Origin: Druceiella hillmani
Lineage: Eukaryota > Arthropoda > Insecta > Lepidoptera > Hepialidae
Reading direction: 5' to 3'
Assembly (NCBI GenBank): GCA_039881145.1
Contig: JAYKKI010000006.1
Span: forward strand, 14,391,001-14,455,000
DNA: 64,000 bases
Shown here: piece after piece, positions 40,098 through 52,041 of the stretch
Layout of the letters: each line of letters opens with the position of its first letter
Numbering within the stretch: position 1 is the first letter of the stretch
Notes under the pieces: model-generated
Database searches by the model: none
Told to the model about the DNA's origin: nothing
What the model saw: only the letters and a program-made list of their open reading frames with translations
Position numbers and translations under genes: made by a program

Positions 40098-41688
40098 TGT
40101 GAAAATGAAGAGATTTTTCCAGAACAAATATCAGATTTGAGTGATTCGGAGGTAGAAGCTAGTGATCATGACAGGAGAGTGAAGAAGAACTTGGAGGTGA
40201 TTCTGAAAATGATAACTTGGGTAATGTAGATCGACAGACTGACAGCTTTAATGCTTTTTACGCCAAACATAGATACAAATGGGGGAAAACACCGCCGTCG
40301 CGGTCACGAGTTCGAGCGCATAACATTATTGTGCATTTGCCTAGTCTAAGAGGTACTGCGCATTCCAAAAATGAGATAACCACTTGATGCTTGGTCTTAC
40401 CTGTTTAATGACGATATATTCCAACATCAAATCTATCAAGAATTAAAAAATTTTGGAATACATTATCCTAAAAATCACAAACTATTCAGTAACACATAAA
40501 ACTGAAGCGGCATATACGTATCACGTTTTTCACGACAAGCATATTCAAAATCTGGAAGGGAAGACGCTCGGAGCCTCTATCATCTAAGTCAAGAGGAAGA
40601 ACAATTTTTAGAACAGTTATGAATATTAATAGATTTCTTTTCATTTTGTCGAATCTACGATTCGATAACGAGAGTACGAGAGAGGAATGAAAACTAACCA
40701 GCTGGTACTCATGTCTGAGCTTTTTGATAAATTCAAAGAAAAATGTAGACAAAACTACAACTGTTCCGAGTACTTGACTGTGACGAAATGCCCATTCCTT
40801 TCAGAGAACAGTGCTTATTCTGTGTGTACATGAAATCCAAACCAACAAAGTACGGTTGGAAAATAATGTGTTTGTGTGATGCGAAGACACATTACTTATA
40901 GAACGCTTTTATTTACACAGGAAAAGAAAGATAAACTCGAGCTGATTCAATACGGAAAAACAAAAAAGAGCACAATACGGAAAAACAAAAAAGATCACAA
41001 TACGGAAAAACAAAAAAGAGCACAATACGGGAAAACAAAAAAGAGATTCTTCCGTAATTTTTTCCACAAAAAAATCGGCCAGTTCTTTCGTCAGTTTTTG
41101 GCTTTCAAAGTGACAAGACTTTGGTCTCATTTGTACGTAAAAGTAACTCAAGTATCGTTCTTGCATCCTCAATGCAACACGAATCTATTACTAGTCTTGT
41201 ACTAGTCTTGAAACCAAAAAGCCAGAAATAATCGAATTTTACAACTCTACTAAAAGTGGTGTCAACGCCCTGGATCAAAAATGTGCAGCCTACTCAGTTA
41301 ACAGGAGAGTCAAAAGTGGCAAACTACAATATTCTGTGCTATGCTGAACATATCTGGAGTAAATAGCCATGTGCTCCATTCTGCATCCAAAACTGAAATG
41401 ATGAGCCGTTACATATTTCTAAAGAACCTCGGATATGCTTCAGTGAGTCCTCACGTTCAGGATAGAAGATCTACAGAAACTCTTTCAAGGGATCTAAAAG
41501 GGACGATGGACAAGTTTTTGAGAGAAGTTGGTATTAACCCGTCAACATCTGAGGATTTGTCAACACAGCCGAGTCAAAATAAGAAACCAAAAAAAGCAAA
41601 ATGCCATTCGTGCCCTGGTCAGAAGGATAGTAATAACATAGTCTGCTCAAAATGCCAAAAAAAATATACGTCGTTTACATTCCATTGA
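40098..41688 (+). pseudogene. piggyBac-like transposase relic, nearly full span (unit B and beyond)
   Basis: It repeats the N-terminal blocks of unit A (FYAKHRYKWGKTPPSRS, NINRFLFILSNLRF) and continues to the C-terminus. Fragments include FYNSTKSGVNALDQKCAAYS (family: GGVDxxDQ), AMLNISGVNSHVLHSA, then a clean final frame at 41341-41688. The final domain is cysteine-rich, KAKCHSCPGQKDSNNIVCSK, with paired C-x2-C motifs as in piggyBac transposases, and ends SFTFH. Stops, frameshifts and an internal 25-bp expansion show it is dead. The GVDVVDQ-type catalytic Asp region is degraded. Confidence 0.88.
40951..41045 (+). repeat. 25-bp tandem repeat in the transposase relic, 4 copies
   Basis: TACGGAAAAACAAAAAAGAG plus CACAA repeats at 40951, 40976, 41001 and 41026. 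Unit A has only two copies (38530, 38555). The unit corresponds to the conserved TIRKNKKE coding stretch of the transposase. Because 25 is not a multiple of 3, each copy shifts the frame. Confidence 0.9.
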
Positions 41689-42225
41689 CGTAAAAATATG
41701 CGACAAATGTAAGAAATAACGTAAAATAATAATATATACTAACACACGTAACAACGTAAAATAATAATATATACTGACATAAAAAAAAGATTGTCTTATA
41801 AAACTGAAAATGTTCCTACAAAATTGTTATAGGCTGATAAGTAAACAAACCTATTGTGATTTTGCATGTTATTAAAAATATTAAAAATTTCATTCTTGTT
41901 TTTTTTTAATTTTTAGTTATATTTCTGAAAGGAAAAAAGACACATTTGGTTTTAAGTTTATTTTTTCATTTTAATATGTAAACTAGACTCTAAAAAATTG
42001 TTACCAAAAAGGTACTTATTTTGTGTGAGACATTAGAAATGTGACATTTTTGTTTAAAATTTTAATAAAACTGGTTTTATTGATTTGTAATATGTATTTT
42101 AATTATTTTATAAAGAAAAATCTGAAAAAAATTACTAATTCCCAATTAAATAAATGAACATGTGGGGAACCTAGCACCGCATGAGTGTGTGTGGCTGGAA
42201 ATAACGAGTGGTGCTAAGAGTTAAG
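41689..42225. other. 3' flank of the piggyBac relic, probably up to a TTAA at 42222
   Basis: AT-rich sequence follows the transposase stop, with a 28-bp direct repeat near 41711-41780. At 42160-42225 a G+C-richer tail (GGAACCTAGCACCGCATGAG ... GTGGTGCTAAGAG) ends in TTAA. This looks like a piggyBac 3' terminus at its target tetranucleotide. The matching 5' terminus was not found, so the boundary is tentative. Confidence 0.4.
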
Positions 42226-42243
42226 TGTGGAACCTAATTTTAC

Positions 42244-42426
42244 CTAGCTTTAATATAATTTCCAGCAAAATCTTACGTAATTGAACCTCGTCCTTTACGC
42301 CATCATACTCTCCAGATAGAGCACCAGAGGTGAGTTCCTGTTGAGTCAAATACCTCTGGCTACGATGACAACGCCACTGCGCATTTTCAGTGCAAAAACA
42401 TGTCCTGCAGAGCTCGACAATGGAAT
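42244..42426 (-). CDS. Internal exon with a C-x2-C-x-C cluster (pacifastin-like)
   Basis: The acceptor TAGTACCATTTCAG ends at 42427. The donor CTAG|GTAAAA follows 42244. The exon is 183 nt (61 codons) and phase 1-1. The peptide starts SIVELCRTCFCTENAQWRC. With the cysteine ending the preceding exon (RTCLT) this gives C-x8-C-x2-C-x-C-x7-C, close to the pacifastin inhibitor pattern (C-x9-12-C-N-x-C-x-C...C-T-x3-C), but the usual last cysteine is absent. A polar tail follows (YLTQQELTSGALSGEYDG and then a helical-looking KDEVQLRKILLEIILKL). Pacifastin-type proteins are secreted arthropod serine protease inhibitors. This assignment is an inference from spacing alone. A second possible donor (TTAC|GTAAGA) would shorten the exon in the same phase. 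Confidence 0.6.
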
Positions 42427-43345
42427 CTGAAATGGTACTAATCGTTAGGCAAAACACAATATATCTAGTACCTGTTTATATACGATGATTGTTATGTATT
42501 ATAAACCATGTTTCCTATAAAACCTTTAGGAACATAAACAAATAAATTGTTAGCGTTGCTGTCGCGGGAGGGTGCTACATACGACTGTCCGTGCGAAAAT
42601 CAACTAATGCTAGGTTCACGCCAGCTACGCGTAAGGTTTACCCTGTTTTTGAAAATTCAGTGACACTACGATTTACGAAATTTACTTGCGACATCTTTCG
42701 TTGAATAGCGTGCAACGAACAATAAAAAAAACATATCGCGTTATACAATAGAAAACATTTAGCGTTATATATCGTCGAGTAGAAAAAAATATATATGAAT
42801 TAATCAAAACAACTAAAGCGCGTTATTGTGAGTCGTATTTATGTTGTGTTGTTTATTTTAAATCCCTACTTGCGCCATCTATTGCAGAGAAGCAAAATAA
42901 TAGTACAAACCTTCTAAATTTATTTAAGCTGGAAAATATTAAGAGAACATGAATATGATGTAAACTATATTGTATTGCATTATGTAATTTGGCACGATGG
43001 AGAATTGGAGCATTTTTAGTTTAACACTTTCATCACCAATTAATAGGTAAGAAGAAGGCAAAGGGAATTTATTAGAAACGTTTTGCAGAAAGTAATTCTA
43101 ATTCTATTATTTGAACAGAAGGTAATTCTCCTCCTCTGTTCCGAATCGAACTTGTCTTCTGGATAATCGCACGAAATATTACTAGACTACAGCGAATGTA
43201 AGATTTTAGTGAAGTGGTAAGACGATTTAAATTCTCCAATCGCACTAATGATTAAAGTGAAATTTTCACGCTGAACGAATTCAGAAAATTATTGACTACG
43301 TCCATAGTCGATAAATTTTCTAAATTCTTCATATTTGTTCATTAA
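42427..43345. other. Intron, no feature identified
   Basis: AT-rich with a few CpG-containing patches (42550-42620). A short plus-strand stretch ending AATAG|GTAAGA at about 43034 has a donor-like end but no convincing exon. Confidence 0.4.
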
Positions 43346-43660
43346 TTATTCTATAATTTGGATATGCTCTATCGTACAGAAACTGCTTCGAGATCCCGCT
43401 TCTTCTACACAAAGAAAATCTTCTATTGTCAGTGTGATTCTTTTTTGTAGTCCAAGTGACAAAAGTTTATAAATACTTAGCATAATACTTATCGGACGAT
43501 AATTCGCAATATCAATAGAGTCCCCTTTCTTGTATAAAATTTCAATATCTGACTTTACCCATTGGCTTGGAATTAACTTTCGTTTTAACATTTTGTTAAA
43601 TGTTAAGTTATTGGTGTGCAATAGCAATACACACTTCCACAATGACCTAACCCCCAAAAT
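43346..43660 (-). pseudogene. Reverse transcriptase fragment of a non-LTR retrotransposon
   Basis: The minus-strand frame contains FNKMLKRKLIPSQWVKSD, then YKKGDSIDIANYRPISIML and YKLLSLGLQKRI. This is the classic start of the reverse transcriptase domain in insect LINEs of the RTE/Jockey/CR1 type (usual form: LYKKGDPxDxxNYRPISLLxxxYK). It continues FLCVEEAGSRSSFCTIEHI (usual EQAGFRxGxSTxDHI). Gly-to-Ser-type changes and the absence of the rest of the domain show it is a dead fragment. It sits in the intron between 42426 and 48511. Confidence 0.82.
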
Positions 43661-43868
43661 GTTTAATCGCAATGAAATTCGAATAAAAATAAAAGTCGTG
43701 TATCTATATTTTATGAACATAGTAATAAAGTATGTATTTATTCAAGTTTCATCGTATCGATCGAAATACTTTTCAAAACTCAACTCAGAGCTTTTCTAAA
43801 TTTTAAATAGTCACTCATCCATCAGCTTTTCTAAATTTCAAATAATCCTCACTCATCTTCATCTTATA

Positions 43869-46800
43869 TATTGAAATATCTACACTGCTTATGTCTTATC
43901 TGAAATCTCAGGCCTACTAGATGACTACTAATACCATCTAATTTGAGAAACGATAGTATCAACAACATAGATTTCCCACTTAGTTTAGAAGTCTCTATTG
44001 AAATATCTACACTGGTTATGTCTTATCTGATATTAAGTCTATACTAAATCTCAGGCCTACTAGATGACTACTAATACCATCTAATTTGAGAAACGATAGT
44101 ATCAACAATATAGATTTCCCACTTAGTTTAGAAGTCTCTATTGAAATATCTACACTGGTTATGTCTTATCTGATATTAAGTCTATACTAAATATCAGGCC
44201 TACTAGGTGACTACTACCACCATCTAATTCGAGAACCGATAGTATCAACAATATAGATTTCCCCCTTACTTTACAAGTCTCTATTGAAATATCTACACTG
44301 CTTATGACTTATCTGATATTAAGTCTACTAAATCTCAGGCCTACTAGATGACTACTAATACCATCTAATTCGAGAACCGATAGTATCAACAATATAGATT
44401 TCCCCCTTACTTTACAAGTCTCTATTGAAATATCTACACTGCTTATGTCTTATCTGATATTAAGTCTATACTAAATCTCAGGCCTACTAGATGACTACTA
44501 ATACCATCTAATTCGAGAACCGATAGTATCAACAATATAGATTTCCCACTTAGTTTACAAGTCTCTATTTAAATATCTACACTGCTTATGTCTTATCTGA
44601 TATTAAGTCTATACTAAATCTCAGGCCTACTAGATGACTACTAATACCATCTAATTCGAGAACCGATAGTATCAACAATATAGATTTCCCCCTTACTTTA
44701 CAAGTCTCTATTGAAATATCTACACTGCTTATGACTTATCTGATATTAAGTCTACTAAATCTCAGGCCTACTAGATGACTACTGATACCATCTAATTCGA
44801 GAACCGATAGTATCAACAATATAGATTTCCCCCTTACTTTACAAGTCTCTATTGAAATATCTACACTGCTTATGTCTTATCTGATATTAAGTCTATACTA
44901 AATCTCAGGCCTACTAGATGACTACTAATACCATCTAATTCGAGAACCGATAGTATCAACTATATAGATTTCCCCCTTACTTTACAAGTCTCTATTGAAA
45001 TATCTACACTGCTTATGACTTATCTGATATTAAGTCTACTAAATCTCAGGCCTACTAGATGACTACTGATACCATCTAATTCGAGAACCGATAGTATCAA
45101 CAATATAGATTCCCCCCTTACTTTACAAGTCTCTATTGAAATATCTACACTGCTTATGACTTATCTGATATTAAGTCTACTAAATCTCAGGCCTACTAGA
45201 TGACTATTAATACCATCTAATTCGAGAACCGATAGTATCAACAATATAGATTTCCCACTTAGTTTACAAGTCTCTATTGAAATATCTACACTGCTTATGT
45301 CTTATCTGATATTAAGTCTATACTAAATCGCAGGTCTACTAGATGAATACTAATACCATCTAATTCGAGAACCGATAGTATCAACAATATAGATTTCCCC
45401 CTTACTTTACAAGTCTCTATTGAAATATCTACACTGCTTATGTCTTATCTTATATTAAGTCTATACTAAATCTCAGGCCTACTAGATGACTACTAATACC
45501 ATCTAATTCGAGAACCGACAGTATCAACAATATAGATTTCCCCCTTACTTTACAAATCTCTATTGAAATATCTACACTGCTTATGGCTTATCTGATATTA
45601 AGTCTACTAAATCTCAGGCCTACTAGATGACTACTAATACCATCTAATTCGAGAACCGATAGTTTCAACAATATAGATTTCCCACTTAGTTTACAAGTCT
45701 CTATTGAAATATCTACACTGCTTATGTCTTATCTGATATTAAGTCTATACTAAATCTCAGGCCTACTAGATGACTACTAATACCATCTAATTCGACAACC
45801 GATAGTATCAACAATGTAGATTTCCCACTTAGTTTACAAGTCTCTATTGAAATATCTACACTGCTTATGTCTTATCTGATATTAAGTCTATACTAAATCG
45901 CAGGCCTACTAGATGACTACTAATACCATCTAATTCGAGAACCGATAGTATCAACAATATAGATTTCCCACTTAGTTTACAAGTCTCTATTGAAATATCT
46001 ACACTGCTTATGTCTTATCCGATATTAAGTCTATACTAAATCTCAGGCCTACTAGATGACTACTACCACCATCTAATTCGAGAACCGATAGTATCAACAA
46101 TATAGATTTCCCCCTTACTTTACAAGTCTCTATTGAAATATCTACACTGCTTATGACTTATCTGATATTAAGTCTACTAAATCTCAGGCCTACTAGATGA
46201 CTACTAATACCATCTAATTCGAGAACCGATAGTATCAACAATATAGATTTCCCACTTAGTTTACAAGTCTCTATTGAAATATCTACACTGCTTATGTCTT
46301 ATCTGATATTAAGTCTATACTAAATCTCAGGCCTACTAGATGACTACTAATGCCATCTAATTCGAGAACCGATAGTATCAACAATATAGATTCCCCCCTT
46401 ACTTTACAAGTCTCTATTGAAATATCTACACTGCTTATGACTTATCTGATATTAAGTCTACTAAATCTCAGTCCTACTAGATGACTACTAATGCCATCTA
46501 ATTCGAGAACCGATAGTATCAACAATATAGATTTCCCACTTAGTTTACAAGTCTCTATTGAAATATCTACACTGCTTATGACTTATCTGATATTAAGTCT
46601 ACTAAATCTCAGTCCTACTAGATGACTACTAATGCCATCTAATTCGAGAACCGATAGTATCAACAATATAGATTTCCCCCTTACTTTACAAGTCTCTATT
46701 GAAATATCTACACTGCTTATGTCTTATCTGATATTAAGTCTATACTAAATCTCAGGCCTACTAGATGACTACTAATACCATCCAATTCGAGAACCGATAG

Positions 46801-47127
46801 TATCAACAATATAGATTTCCCACTTAGTTTACAAGTCTCTATTGAAATATCTACACTGCTTATGTCTTATCTGATATTAAGTCTATACTAAATCTCAGGC
46901 CTGCTAGATGACTACTAATACCATCTAATTCGAGAACCGATAGTATCAACAATATAGATTTCCCCCTTACTTTACAAGTCTCTATTGAAATATCTACACT
47001 GCTTATGACTTATCTGATATTAAGTCTATACTAAATCTCAGGCCTACTAGATGACTACTAATACCATCTAAATCGAGAACCGATAGTATCAACAATATAG
47101 ATTTCCCACTTAGTTTACAAGCCTCTT
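43869..47127. repeat. Satellite-like array, 143/141-bp unit, about 23 copies
   Basis: Units read TCAGGCCTACTAGATGACTA through TTGAAATATCTACACTGCTT to CTAAATC. Two variant sites recur. CCCACTTAGTTTAC alternates with CCCCCTTACTTTAC. ATGTCTTATC with TCTATACTA (143 bp) alternates with ATGACTTATC with TCTACTA (141 bp). The first units at the left edge differ most (AATTTGAGAAACGAT), as expected at an array edge. The array has no coding frame and lies inside an intron of the minus-strand gene. Confidence 0.95.
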
Positions 47128-47577
47128 TCAAAAATTTAATTATATGTATATTTTACACATTTCTCTACTGGTGAATCGAGTGTACTCTGTTACGGAGCAA
47201 CACGCTACAGAGAAATGACCACAAGCCAGCTTCCCGCTTATATAGTTTTACCGCCATTTTATACTGTAATGTGGCATATGTTTAAATAAAATTTTCAGAA
47301 CTTGAACCAGACCATGGATGGATTGCCGTGTGTAAGTTTGTGTTGCCAACGAACATACGAATATGTATGCATATACTCGTCGATACATGGGTTCGGAAAT
47401 TTACCAAAATTGACTCTCCGTCTGTTATCTGATCAAAGAATTATTATTTTTAAATTATTCGAATAATCAATTACAGATAACTCTCGCTCACATTGCTTTG
47501 TCGGGAATATTTTCCAAGCTTTCATTTAAGTATAATTATCGCATATATCGTGTATAATTATCGTCCTTTATGTATAA
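47128..47577. other. No gene identified
   Basis: Right flank of the satellite, with nothing recognised. Confidence 0.35.
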
Positions 47578-47760
47578 TGTCGTCACCGTGGTGTGTTGGG
47601 TTGATCACAAGGCATACGGCCTTTGACGATGCGGCGCACCGCGGGGACCAGGTTCGATTTCTAGCCGTTCGTCGACCGGACCTGGATTGGTGTTATGGTT
47701 GTTTGTAAGAGTCCGCAATATGTATCTATTAGATACATTTAAGTAGATAAATAAATATGT
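47578..47760 (+). mobile_element. tRNA-derived SINE
   Basis: A polymerase III A box (TGGTGTGTTGGG, 47589-47600, 11 of 12 positions of the consensus) and B box (GGTTCGATTTC, 47651-47661) are spaced about 50 bp apart, as in tRNA genes. A G+C-rich head is followed by an unrelated body and an A/T-rich tail with AAATAAATATGTAAAATAAA. The tRNA part cannot fold as a working tRNA. This is the usual SINE structure. The parent tRNA and family name are not determined. Confidence 0.62.
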
Positions 47761-48510
47761 AAAATAAATATAATTATGAAAACAAATAGGATTGCGCGAT
47801 TTATTACTAAAAATGAATTATTAGAAACTATTTTTAAATAACTCAATATATTTACTAAACAAAAAACAATATAGGGCTATTCGGGGAATCGATATATTAT
47901 TTAGTGTTGTAATGTAATTTTTTTGACGTATAGATAAAGTGATATGTATATTTGCATATTTAAAAAAACAAATAATTCAAAAAGTAAAAACACGCCCACA
48001 TGAAAAAATTTTATTGAAAAGTGAAAAACAGGAAGTTACGATACACTTGTGATTATGAATCCTAATAGAAAACCGCTCCCAACTTTTTACCTTAACAATA
48101 ATCATTTCAGGGAAATTTATATTATTTGATTAAAATTTGCATCACAGTTGTGCGATACATCTTATAGCAACTCGATCCAAAGTCTGAAGTGTAACATGGT
48201 TAGTTCAAAGACTCTGAACAAATAATTTTATTAATTAAATTTTCATAACATTCTTAGTTTTCTTTGTATTAGATTTGCATCCATACCGTTTCGTTACAGT
48301 TCTAGAAGTAAAACAATGACAATTTTATTGATTTAAATATCTAAAATCATAAAAGCAAAAATAAGAATCCTGTTAACGCATACAGCCTGTCTGCCTTACC
48401 TTTTTAGTCTGCTTTTGTAATTTTTTAATTTACTTTTTTAGATTGAAAAATGTCTACGAAACATTTTATACAAAATTCGTTTTTTTTTAATACAACAAAA
48501 TCTTACTCAC
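47761..48510. other. Intron, no feature identified
   Basis: AT-rich, no repeat or exon recognised. Confidence 0.35.
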
Positions 48511-48585
48511 CTGTTAGACACGTGCGAAGTCTGTACTTGAAAGGTTCACACTTTTCTAGAGACCTTAGTAATTTGGCTTCGTTAG
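48511..48585 (-). CDS. Internal 75-nt phase-1 exon, cysteine-containing
   Basis: The acceptor TTTATGTGTATTTCAG ends at 48586. The donor ACAG|GTGAGTAAG follows 48511 and matches the consensus almost perfectly. The exon is 25 codons, phase 1-1, and reads NEAKLLRSLEKCEPFKYRLR then TCLT. Joined to the exon at 56093 the split codon is GCT. Joined to 42426 it is GAT. Its last cysteine supplies the first position of the cysteine cluster in the next exon, so an intron splits that module. Splice sites and phase agreement make this one of the best-supported exons despite its size. Confidence 0.62.
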
Positions 48586-49351
48586 CTGAAATACACATAA
48601 ATAGTAAAAATAATTATATTACAAAATCGTTTTTTTTTTCAGATTACATCTTTACCTCATCCTCACCAAACTAATAAAAACACGGATATGGAAACAGACG
48701 TACAACTGCAACTCACGCTCATTTGATTAATAAAAATAAATTCTGTCTCGTTCCAATGAAAATAGAATTCAAGATACGTCCAAAAATAAAAATTTACGAC
48801 GTATTTTTTTTTCAGTACATACGGTCTTGATTTTGAGCGATCTTTTTTGCAATAATTCTGTTTCCAAAATCCACCTCCACATTATATTGTTGAGACCGGT
48901 AACTAGTGCAGCTTAAAATTCCAATAAGTCAAGTGCTGGTGCAATCAAGACCGCCGCTAGGTGTTTAAACGCCCGTGTACAATACAGCTTGTGCCGCCCC
49001 CTGTTTAACTACAACTAACTACTAGGCTGAGATTACCAGGAAGACTCTTTAGCTTTGCGATATAAGAGTGTGAAAGAAAAACATACTTTACATAAAAAAA
49101 CATTTATTCTTATTTCTTATTAACAATTTTTTTTGTTTATTAATTGTAATGCGTATGCTGGTTTACAGAAATTGAACTCTTCTTGCTTTTCTGTTCGCAA
49201 AATCTGCTGTTAATTTTCTTGTATCCAAGCTGTTCAATATTTCATGTTCTATTGAAACTGTTATTAAATTGCTCTTCCAAAAGAAAATCGTTGAAATAAT
49301 ACCATTGGCAGGTAAATACTTCGATCGTTTCTTTTATCAGGTAATGAAGTC
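48586..49351. other. Intron, no clear feature
   Basis: The stretch 48945-49015 is G+C-richer (CTTGTGCCGCCCCCTGTTTA) and recalls LINE 3' regions, but it is too short to assign. A duplicated target site begins at 49339. Confidence 0.35.
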
Positions 49352-49527
49352 CACAATTAAATGAAACTACGCGATGTAGTATTATTTCTACTTTCTTTAA
49401 GTTCTTTACCACGGCCTAGGTTTCGTTGAATTACAACATCTTCAGGTGGGCTATTAGCAAAAATCTTTGAATATTTGCTAATTATGAATAATGAATTTCT
49501 ACAAAATTAACGCCAAATATATTCAAT
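49352..49527 (+). mobile_element. Family B element with a 13-bp target site duplication
   Basis: The copy begins CACAATTAAATGAAACTACG and ends GCCAAATATATTCAAT. It is flanked on both sides by AGGTAATGAAGTC (49339-49351 and 49528-49540). This fixes both ends of the family. The left half is the common family B end. The right 45 bases (GAATAATGAATTTCTACAAA onward) also flank the copies at 25225 and 57548. It is inserted next to the 3' end of the hAT relic. Confidence 0.85.
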
Positions 49528-49662
49528 AGGTAATGAAGTCATAGTTAAAGTATTGGTATATCAATTGCTACAACACAATCAGCTCAAGTTTCACCAGGGC
49601 GGGCTCAATATTGATACGCATAAAATAATTCTTACAGTAATATTTTAAAAACATCAATATTT

Positions 49663-51450
49663 TCATGAAGTGGCGTTCTTGACTAAACGTTTTATACGTA
49701 TTAATATTTCTTGTAAAGTATTGTTGTATAGTCTTTGCTGGTACGTTATTGATCTTACATAGATTTTTATAATTTTCAATTTAGAGAAAAACCTTTCACC
49801 AGATGTAACTGAAAGCGGGAATGTAAGTAATATTCTTTAAGATATTGCCATGCTGCGAAATATTGAAATTAAGTCATAAGTAAACAGATATTGTAAAAGA
49901 GTTTGTCATTAAACTGATTTTCTGGGAAATTCTGTTTTAATGCATTAATTTCGTTAAACAAATCAAATCCACAATCAGTTTGTTTCACCACTTGACTGGT
50001 AGTTTTAGCTTTAAATCTTTACAATGTTTAATTAATTCATTTTAGAGTAATTAAATAAATTATTGTTGAAAAAGCCAAATACCTCGTTAAATATTTTTAA
50101 CTCTTCGAATCTACCTTCTAAAGAAATTGATATCTGATCTAGGGGATTCTGAAAAAAAAATCTACTTTATATTTGCTTTTGGGGTCTAGTAAAACTTCAT
50201 CACTATGTTCATATTTAAATATGTTTGGTTTTCTTCTTGGACGAATTGAGTTCTTAAGCTATATTATTAACTTCTTCTAACACCCTTTCAAAGTGTTCAT
50301 CTCTGCGATATTCTGTGAACTTATCAATCAACTTATTTAATAAATTTATGCAGATTTATCTATTTTTATGGGGCTTTTCTAGCATACTTCTAGCAAAGCA
50401 TCAAATATTTTGTGGAGGTCACACCGTGATGGTTTAACTGCATCGATTCTGCTAGATAATCGCGTGGCACTTCATGCTTTTAATTTTAAATCCGGTAAAC
50501 GTTTGCAAATTGTTGACCGCCTTTTTGTAAACGATGAAAAAAAACGTAAATTTCTTGAATTATATTGAAAAAAATTACAGTTTCATGCGGAATATTTGCT
50601 GCGTCATTGACGCAACGAAGACAAAAACTTGATAATGGCTATAATCCTTTCTAATACATCAAACCATTGTTTTATTTCTGATTCTTATAGTCCCAGTTGC
50701 ATTTCATTTGCAGTTTAATTTGTTAACATATTATTCAATTATATACATGATTTTACATTCTCATTGTGGGAAATCCTTGTTTCATGTCTTTTCAATATTA
50801 ATGATAAATGCTGTCAATCAGAATAACCGTTCAAAGCAGACAAACTACTTACAGTTTTACCAAATATTTTACAACGAAAACAATACACATTCCCAGTTAT
50901 TTTTTCTCCATTGGGAAGATTTCTAGAACATTAATTGTCTAAAAATTTTCTTCCATCATTATTAGTGGAAAAATTGTAGTTACACAACTGTATGGGACCA
51001 CGACTATCCAAAATATTAACAAGATCATTACTAATACAGGCAGGCCACAAATCAGGATTATCATAACCTATATAGTGCTGACGACGATGAATTTATATTT
51101 ATAGGTTCTCAATCTGTACCTTCCTTCGTATTATTGGAGTCTCCTTCTGGAAGGACTACAACATAAATAATATTTTCAGATACTTTCATACCTTCTGGAT
51201 CTAAGGCTGTACATGTTGAAACTATGTTAAACTACGTTATTTCTTGATATTCCGTTTCCCCATTTTCCGGCTTGCTTAAAAATTTTATTAAAAATCCCGC
51301 TTGTTTTTTTTCTGAATATCTGTTACTCGTTTTTGCTGCAGAAATTATTCTCCTGAAACCTTTTTTCTTCCCTGCAGTTCTTGAAATAATTCCTGTAAAA
51401 TGCAAATACTCCTTAATTAAATTGTGATTCATACCAAATGTAGCAGCCAT
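49663..51450 (-). pseudogene. hAT-superfamily transposase relic (TTF/ZMYM zinc-finger type)
   Basis: Reading on the minus strand, an N-terminus at 51450 contains YSEKKQAGFLIKFLSKPENG. Then DNPDLWPACISNDLVNILDS, RGPIQLCNYNF and LPNGEKITGNVYCFRCKIFG (about 51070-50860) match the TTF-type zinc finger. QQWFDVLERIIAIIKFLSS follows. The C-terminal dimerisation region is SVTSGERFFSKLKIIKIYVR then TYQQRLYNN (about 49850-49720), ending at a TGA at 49663. Many stops and frameshifts lie between, so it is inactive. The order of motifs leaves little doubt about the family. Confidence 0.88.
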
Positions 51451-51991
51451 TTGAAACTAGTTTTATTTCTATTATATATCTATATGGAAAGAAGAAACTT
51501 TTCTCGAGTCAAAAATGTAATTCTGGTTAGAACCTTGTGGATGACTTTTTCTTTGACTTTTCAATTTACTGACTGATATATAATCTAGTTGAGACGTTAA
51601 ATCATACATATAAAATGTGGAGATTCAAAATATATTTTACAAAAGACCTTTTAACCCGAATTAAAACTGGGAAATCGTGAAAAAATTATGAAGTTATATT
51701 TTAGCCCACAAGCACCTACAAAATTACAATACGGTATGGAATAGATTTAACTTATAGGCTTAAAGTAATAGTTAATAAAAAATATTGTCCGGCCCAACGG
51801 TGAAAGCCATTGACAGGGTCACTTGTGTATTTTAGTATAATATATATAATAAAATATAACAATTACTGTCTTTAATTATAATTACTTAATTCTTGGACAA
51901 TAATAGTAGTAGCTAAAACACGTTTTCAAATCAACCAAGTTAAATATGAATAATGTATTCGGTGAAAATATAGTAAGTAATTTCTTTAATA

Positions 51992-52041
<50 letters not shown>

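Larger units (their letters stand above)
38664..41128. repeat. Tandem segmental duplication, unit B (2.46 kb)
   Basis: This is the second copy of 36251-38657 in direct orientation, joined to unit A by a few unmatched bases (about TTTGGAT). It is slightly longer, mainly because of an expanded 25-bp repeat near its right end and small insertions. It runs without a break into the rest of the piggyBac relic. Confidence 0.92.

Noticed and set aside
43530..43799. 89-codon plus-strand open frame
   Set aside because: It is the shadow of the minus-strand reverse transcriptase relic, which has clear family motifs.
47578..47665. Possible tRNA gene
   Set aside because: A and B boxes are present but the arms do not fold into a cloverleaf with a usable anticodon. 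It reads as the head of a SINE.
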